From contig NZ_JBFMVT010000002.1 of NCBI RefSeq assembly GCF_040786275.1, forward strand, positions 62,001-126,000: DNA of 64,000 nucleotides. Reading direction: 5' to 3'. How positions within the stretch are numbered: the stretch's first letter is position 1; every line of letters starts with the position of its first letter. The notes under the pieces were generated by a model. The model worked only from the letters and a program-made list of their open reading frames with translations. It did no database searches and had not been told where the DNA came from. Source of the DNA: Buttiauxella gaviniae. GTDB taxonomy: Bacteria > Pseudomonadota > Gammaproteobacteria > Enterobacterales > Enterobacteriaceae. Both the position numbers and the translations under genes were made by a program. Of the stretch, positions 61,479 through 64,000 are shown piece by piece.

Positions 61479-62837
61479 ATGAATGACACCACACATATCA
61501 TCCGGGTTGGCGATGATCCGCGCAGCCTGCCAGAGTTCAGCGCCATCCGCGAAGAAGTGAACAAAGCTAATCATCCGTCACAACCGGAAGTGAACTGGCG
61601 ACTGGTTGAATCTCTCGCCCTGACGTTGTTTAAAAGCAACGGCGTCGACCTGCATAGCGCTACCTACTATACGCTGGCCCGCACCCGTAATAACGGACTG
61701 GCTGGATTCTGCGAAGGCTGTGAACTGCTCGCCGGATTAATCACCGCTGAATGGGAAAACTTCTGGCCACAGAACTATCAGGCCCGTTCAGACATGCTGG
61801 AGTGGTTTAACACCCGGGTTGGCAACCTGCTGCGCCAGAATGCTTCCCTGATGAACGGAGAGGTGCAGCTGATGTACCGCACAGAAAGAACACTGCAGCT
61901 TATCTGCGACAAACTCCAGCAGGTGGAATTAAAACGCATCCCGCGCGTGGAAAACCTGCTCTATTTTGTGCAGAACATCCGCCGGCGCACTGAAACCGAA
62001 CAGCAGATGATGAACACGCCCGGAAACCGCTACAGCACGCCGACGCTGGTATATATGCCATCCGCATCAGACAAGCCTGACCCGATGCTCTCTCCGCTCA
62101 TCGGTATGGCACCAGAACCCCAGGCACCGAGAGTCGAAGTCCATTTTCCGGGTTCGGAAAATACACCACGCCCTCGTTCCTTACGCGGTGTTCTGATTTT
62201 TATGGCAGGAGTAGTCTGTACCGCGCTTGTCGGGCTGGGCATCTGGTGGTGGCAGATACATCCTCTGCAACAACAACTGGCACAGGTGAATGACACAGCC
62301 CAGGGCGGTGCCGCGTTATGGCTGACCGCACCCACGTTGGAGGACTATCCCACCCGCCTCACCCGGTTGCTGAACACCTCACCGTTGCAGTCGCTGGAAA
62401 CCGGCGAACACCTGACCCGCTCCGCCGCGGCACTCTGGCCGGAAAACACCTCGCAACAGCAAGCCACCGCCCGCTGGGATACCACATTGGCACAACGGGC
62501 AGACAACAGCCCGGCGCTGCGTGGCTATATCCAGGTGCAGAAGGATTTACATAATTTTGCGGCACTGCTCGTGGAGCGGGAAAAAAATAAAGAAGGCCTG
62601 ACGCTTTCGTATCTCAAAACAGTGGCCTACCAGGCTGAAACGCTGCTGAATCAGGAAACGCCAATTGAAGTGTTATTAACGCAATTAGAAGAAGCAAAAA
62701 AACAGCAGCAGAGCACACAAACCTTAGAGAAACAGATTAATGAGCGGATAGCCGCATTATCGAGCCGCTATCTGCTGCTCAAAAATATCGGTGAAGAAAA
62801 TGCATCTTCACTATCTGTTGGTAATAAAAACCAGTAA
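61479..62837 (+). CDS. vasL: T6SS ImpA-family membrane protein VasL
   Basis: 452 aa: N-terminal ImpA-type domain (residues about 10-130, RLVESLALTLFKSNGVDL, CELLAGLITAEWENFWPQNYQ), a single TM at about 236-258 and a C-terminal VasL region that is Gln/Glu rich and probably coiled. It is a second, membrane-anchored relative of TssA, as in V. cholerae. The ATG at 61479 follows AGGGA; the open frame extends 40 codons into tssM without meaning. Confidence 0.88.
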   Translation: MNDTTHIIRVGDDPRSLPEFSAIREEVNKANHPSQPEVNWRLVESLALTLFKSNGVDLHSATYYTLARTRNNGLAGFCEGCELLAGLITAEWENFWPQNYQARSDMLEWFNTRVGNLLRQNASLMNGEVQLMYRTERTLQLICDKLQQVELKRIPRVENLLYFVQNIRRRTETEQQMMNTPGNRYSTPTLVYMPSASDKPDPMLSPLIGMAPEPQAPRVEVHFPGSENTPRPRSLRGVLIFMAGVVCTALVGLGIWWWQIHPLQQQLAQVNDTAQGGAALWLTAPTLEDYPTRLTRLLNTSPLQSLETGEHLTRSAAALWPENTSQQQATARWDTTLAQRADNSPALRGYIQVQKDLHNFAALLVEREKNKEGLTLSYLKTVAYQAETLLNQETPIEVLLTQLEEAKKQQQSTQTLEKQINERIAALSSRYLLLKNIGEENASSLSVGNKNQ

Positions 62838-62849
62838 CGGAGAACCATC

Positions 62850-63329
62850 ATGGCAAATTTAATTTATATGACGTTAAACGGAGTAAAACAGGGCCTGATG
62901 TCCGCAGGCTGTTGTTCTCTGGATTCAATTGGTAATAAGGCACAGATTGCCCATCTGGATCAGATTATGATTTATGAGTTGTTGCATACCATATCAAGAG
63001 AACAGAATGTCAATCACCACCCAGTCATTATTACCAAACCCGTGGATAAATCTTCACCATTATTGGGGGAGGCAATTTCAGAAAATGAAATACTGACTTG
63101 CGATTTTGATGTTTATCAAACAAACCGCTTTGGCATTAATGAACTTTATTATAAAATAAAACTTACTCAAGCAAGAATAACAGACATTCATCTAATCCTG
63201 CCAAACACTATTACAGATAACGACAGACAACCCCAGGAGAAGATATCTCTTTCTTACGAAACCATAACATGGGAACACATTGCTGCGGGAACCAGTGCTT
63301 ATAGTTTGTGGAGTGAAAGGGTTTACTAG
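62850..63329 (+). CDS. Hcp-family T6SS protein, second divergent copy
   Basis: 159 aa, same length and about 55% identical (87 of 159 by eye, ungapped) to the Hcp-like protein at 10394-10873, sharing SAGC, DSIGNK, DKSSPLLG and SYETITWEHIAAGTS-type segments. No C-terminal toxin. GGAG precedes the ATG. It ends the rightward T6SS arm, 12 bp after vasL, and faces a leftward toxin/immunity pair. Likely forms specialised tube rings for that cargo. Confidence 0.87.
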   Translation: MANLIYMTLNGVKQGLMSAGCCSLDSIGNKAQIAHLDQIMIYELLHTISREQNVNHHPVIITKPVDKSSPLLGEAISENEILTCDFDVYQTNRFGINELYYKIKLTQARITDIHLILPNTITDNDRQPQEKISLSYETITWEHIAAGTSAYSLWSERVY

Positions 63330-63344
63330 CCCATATTTATTCTT

Positions 63345-63377
63345 ACAAGACCCATAGCCCTAAATTATGGGTCTTGT
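63345..63377. terminator. Bidirectional terminator between Hcp copy and immunity gene
   Basis: Perfect 12-bp stem ACAAGACCCATA / TATGGGTCTTGT with a 9-nt loop between the convergent genes ending at 63329 and 63385. Short T-rich stretches lie on both sides. Confidence 0.7.
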
Positions 63378-63384
63378 TATTACT

Positions 63385-63825
63385 TCATTCCCAGGCAACA
63401 GCACTGGTTAATTTTTCACACTGTCTTTTGTCTTTTACGTAATATACACCAGAAAATATTCCATCCGCGGGGCATGCATGATATGAAGAGAATGAAAAAC
63501 CAATAGTTATTGCTGGTTGCAGGAGTGCAGTCAAAAAAAACAGAATACAACTAAACCCAGATATATGCGTCATATATTTTGATAGAAAAGGATGTGCCTT
63601 CCTGTCTCTGGTAAATAAACAACTAGCAATAGTGATTTCAAAATATAATATAAACGGCATCATGGATAATATTGGCATTGATCTCCAGTTAAAATAAATA
63701 ACGTCACTTCTTGCTATTAAAGTCAATATTTCCCGACCACAAGACAAAATAAAAAAATACATTACAAATGGTAAACACACAATCGTTGCGATGAGAACAA
63801 TGAAATTTTTACATTTACTTTTCAT
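63385..63825 (-). CDS. Membrane protein, putative T6SS immunity protein (DUF1240-like)
   Basis: 146 aa with three or four hydrophobic segments (about 8-28, 48-68, 88-115) and a C-terminal polar stretch with two cysteines (YHACPADGIFSGVYYVKDKRQC). The overall look recalls DUF1240 proteins found near T6SS genes, but I am not certain. The ATG at 63825 lies 1 nt after the stop of the upstream gene and has AGGA inside that gene, so the two are coupled; a start eight codons upstream would overlap it. Immunity is inferred from position. Confidence 0.55.
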   Translation of the reverse strand: MKSKCKNFIVLIATIVCLPFVMYFFILSCGREILTLIARSDVIYFNWRSMPILSMMPFILYFEITIASCLFTRDRKAHPFLSKYMTHISGFSCILFFLTALLQPAITIGFSFSSYHACPADGIFSGVYYVKDKRQCEKLTSAVAWE

Positions 63826-63826
63826 T

Positions 63827-64000
63827 TTAATATCCTGTACGAAGTGCATTAATGAATGGAGATGTGTTATTTAAATTCCACTCTTCAATTTCGCCTCTGC
63901 TTTTTATTCCCTGCTTAATAATTTCTTTTAATTTATCAGATAGATGATATTTTTTATCCAGAAAATCCAATGCATATGTAACCGCAAAACCGACTACAAC
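63827..64000 (-). CDS. Putative T6SS effector, C-terminal fragment
   Basis: Only the last 57 codons are inside the window (TAA at 63829-63827). The fragment is helical and charged: VVVGFAVTYALDFLDKKYHL, then KLKEIIKQG, then EEWNLNNTSPFINALRTGY. I do not recognise the family. Its tight coupling to a membrane immunity candidate, and the facing Hcp copy, suggest a T6SS toxin acting at the membrane or periplasm. The missing N-terminus would show whether it carries a PAAR or other delivery domain. Confidence 0.5.
   Translation of the reverse strand, partial: VVVGFAVTYALDFLDKKYHLSDKLKEIIKQGIKSRGEIEEWNLNNTSPFINALRTGY

Overview
The window is chromosomal DNA of a gamma-proteobacterium in the Enterobacteriaceae. 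The ast, ynj, topB-selD-ydjA-sppA-ansA-pncA and yeaC-msrB-gapA-yeaD blocks follow the E. coli K-12 gene order closely, and the proteins look close to E. coli ones. Accessory blocks (a histidine-utilisation cluster, an orphan Hcp/effector/immunity cassette, a GH18 chitinase and a complete type VI secretion locus) suggest a relative of Kluyvera, Buttiauxella or Klebsiella rather than E. coli. The species cannot be fixed from sequence reading alone.

Layout. 1-158: 3' end of a YddG-like exporter. 163-8378: hut cluster in four transcription units (hutH-hutU leftward, hutC rightward, hutF-hutD leftward, hutI-hutG rightward), encoding the five-step route histidine > urocanate > imidazolonepropionate > formiminoglutamate > N-formylglutamate > glutamate + formate. 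Two matching operator palindromes lie in the two divergent promoter regions. 8483-8965: periplasmic chaperone spy. 9311-10873: AT-rich leftward cassette of an Hcp-like protein, a lysozyme-like putative effector and a small membrane protein (putative immunity), placed between spy and astE. 11171-17222: astCADBE arginine succinyltransferase operon behind a sigma-54 promoter candidate and ArgR-like half sites. 17657-25970: xthA, a VTT-domain membrane protein, ynjBCD ABC transporter, ynjE, ynjF, ynjA, nudG, ynjH. 25891-33367: topB, selD, ydjA, sppA, ansA, pncA. 33524-34795: secreted chitinase. 34843-37882: yeaC, msrB, gapA, yeaD.

37941-64000: type VI secretion system. A leftward arm carries hcp (tssD), vgrG (tssI), a DUF2169 adaptor, a PAAR-like polymorphic-toxin effector, its probable immunity gene and a decayed gene remnant. 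A rightward arm carries tssB, tssC, tssE, tssF, tssG, tagH (FHA), tssJ, tssK, tssL, tssH (clpV), vasI/tagO, tssA, tssM, vasL and a second Hcp-like gene. All 13 core Tss components plus a PAAR-type tip protein are present and look intact. At the right edge, facing the second Hcp-like gene, is another membrane immunity candidate and the 3' end of a putative toxin that runs out of the window.

The most interesting part is the set of T6SS cargo modules. There are three effector/immunity pairs, each in tight translational coupling (TAATG overlaps or a 1-nt gap). Two of them are paired with members of one divergent 159-aa Hcp subfamily and lie about 50 kb apart. The lysozyme-like protein at 9643-10350 is a credible uncharacterised Hcp-delivered peptidoglycan-cleaving effector. 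The ORF reading also suggests that the stress protein Ves, which sits beside spy in E. coli, is a relic HutD of an ancestral hut cluster at this locus.
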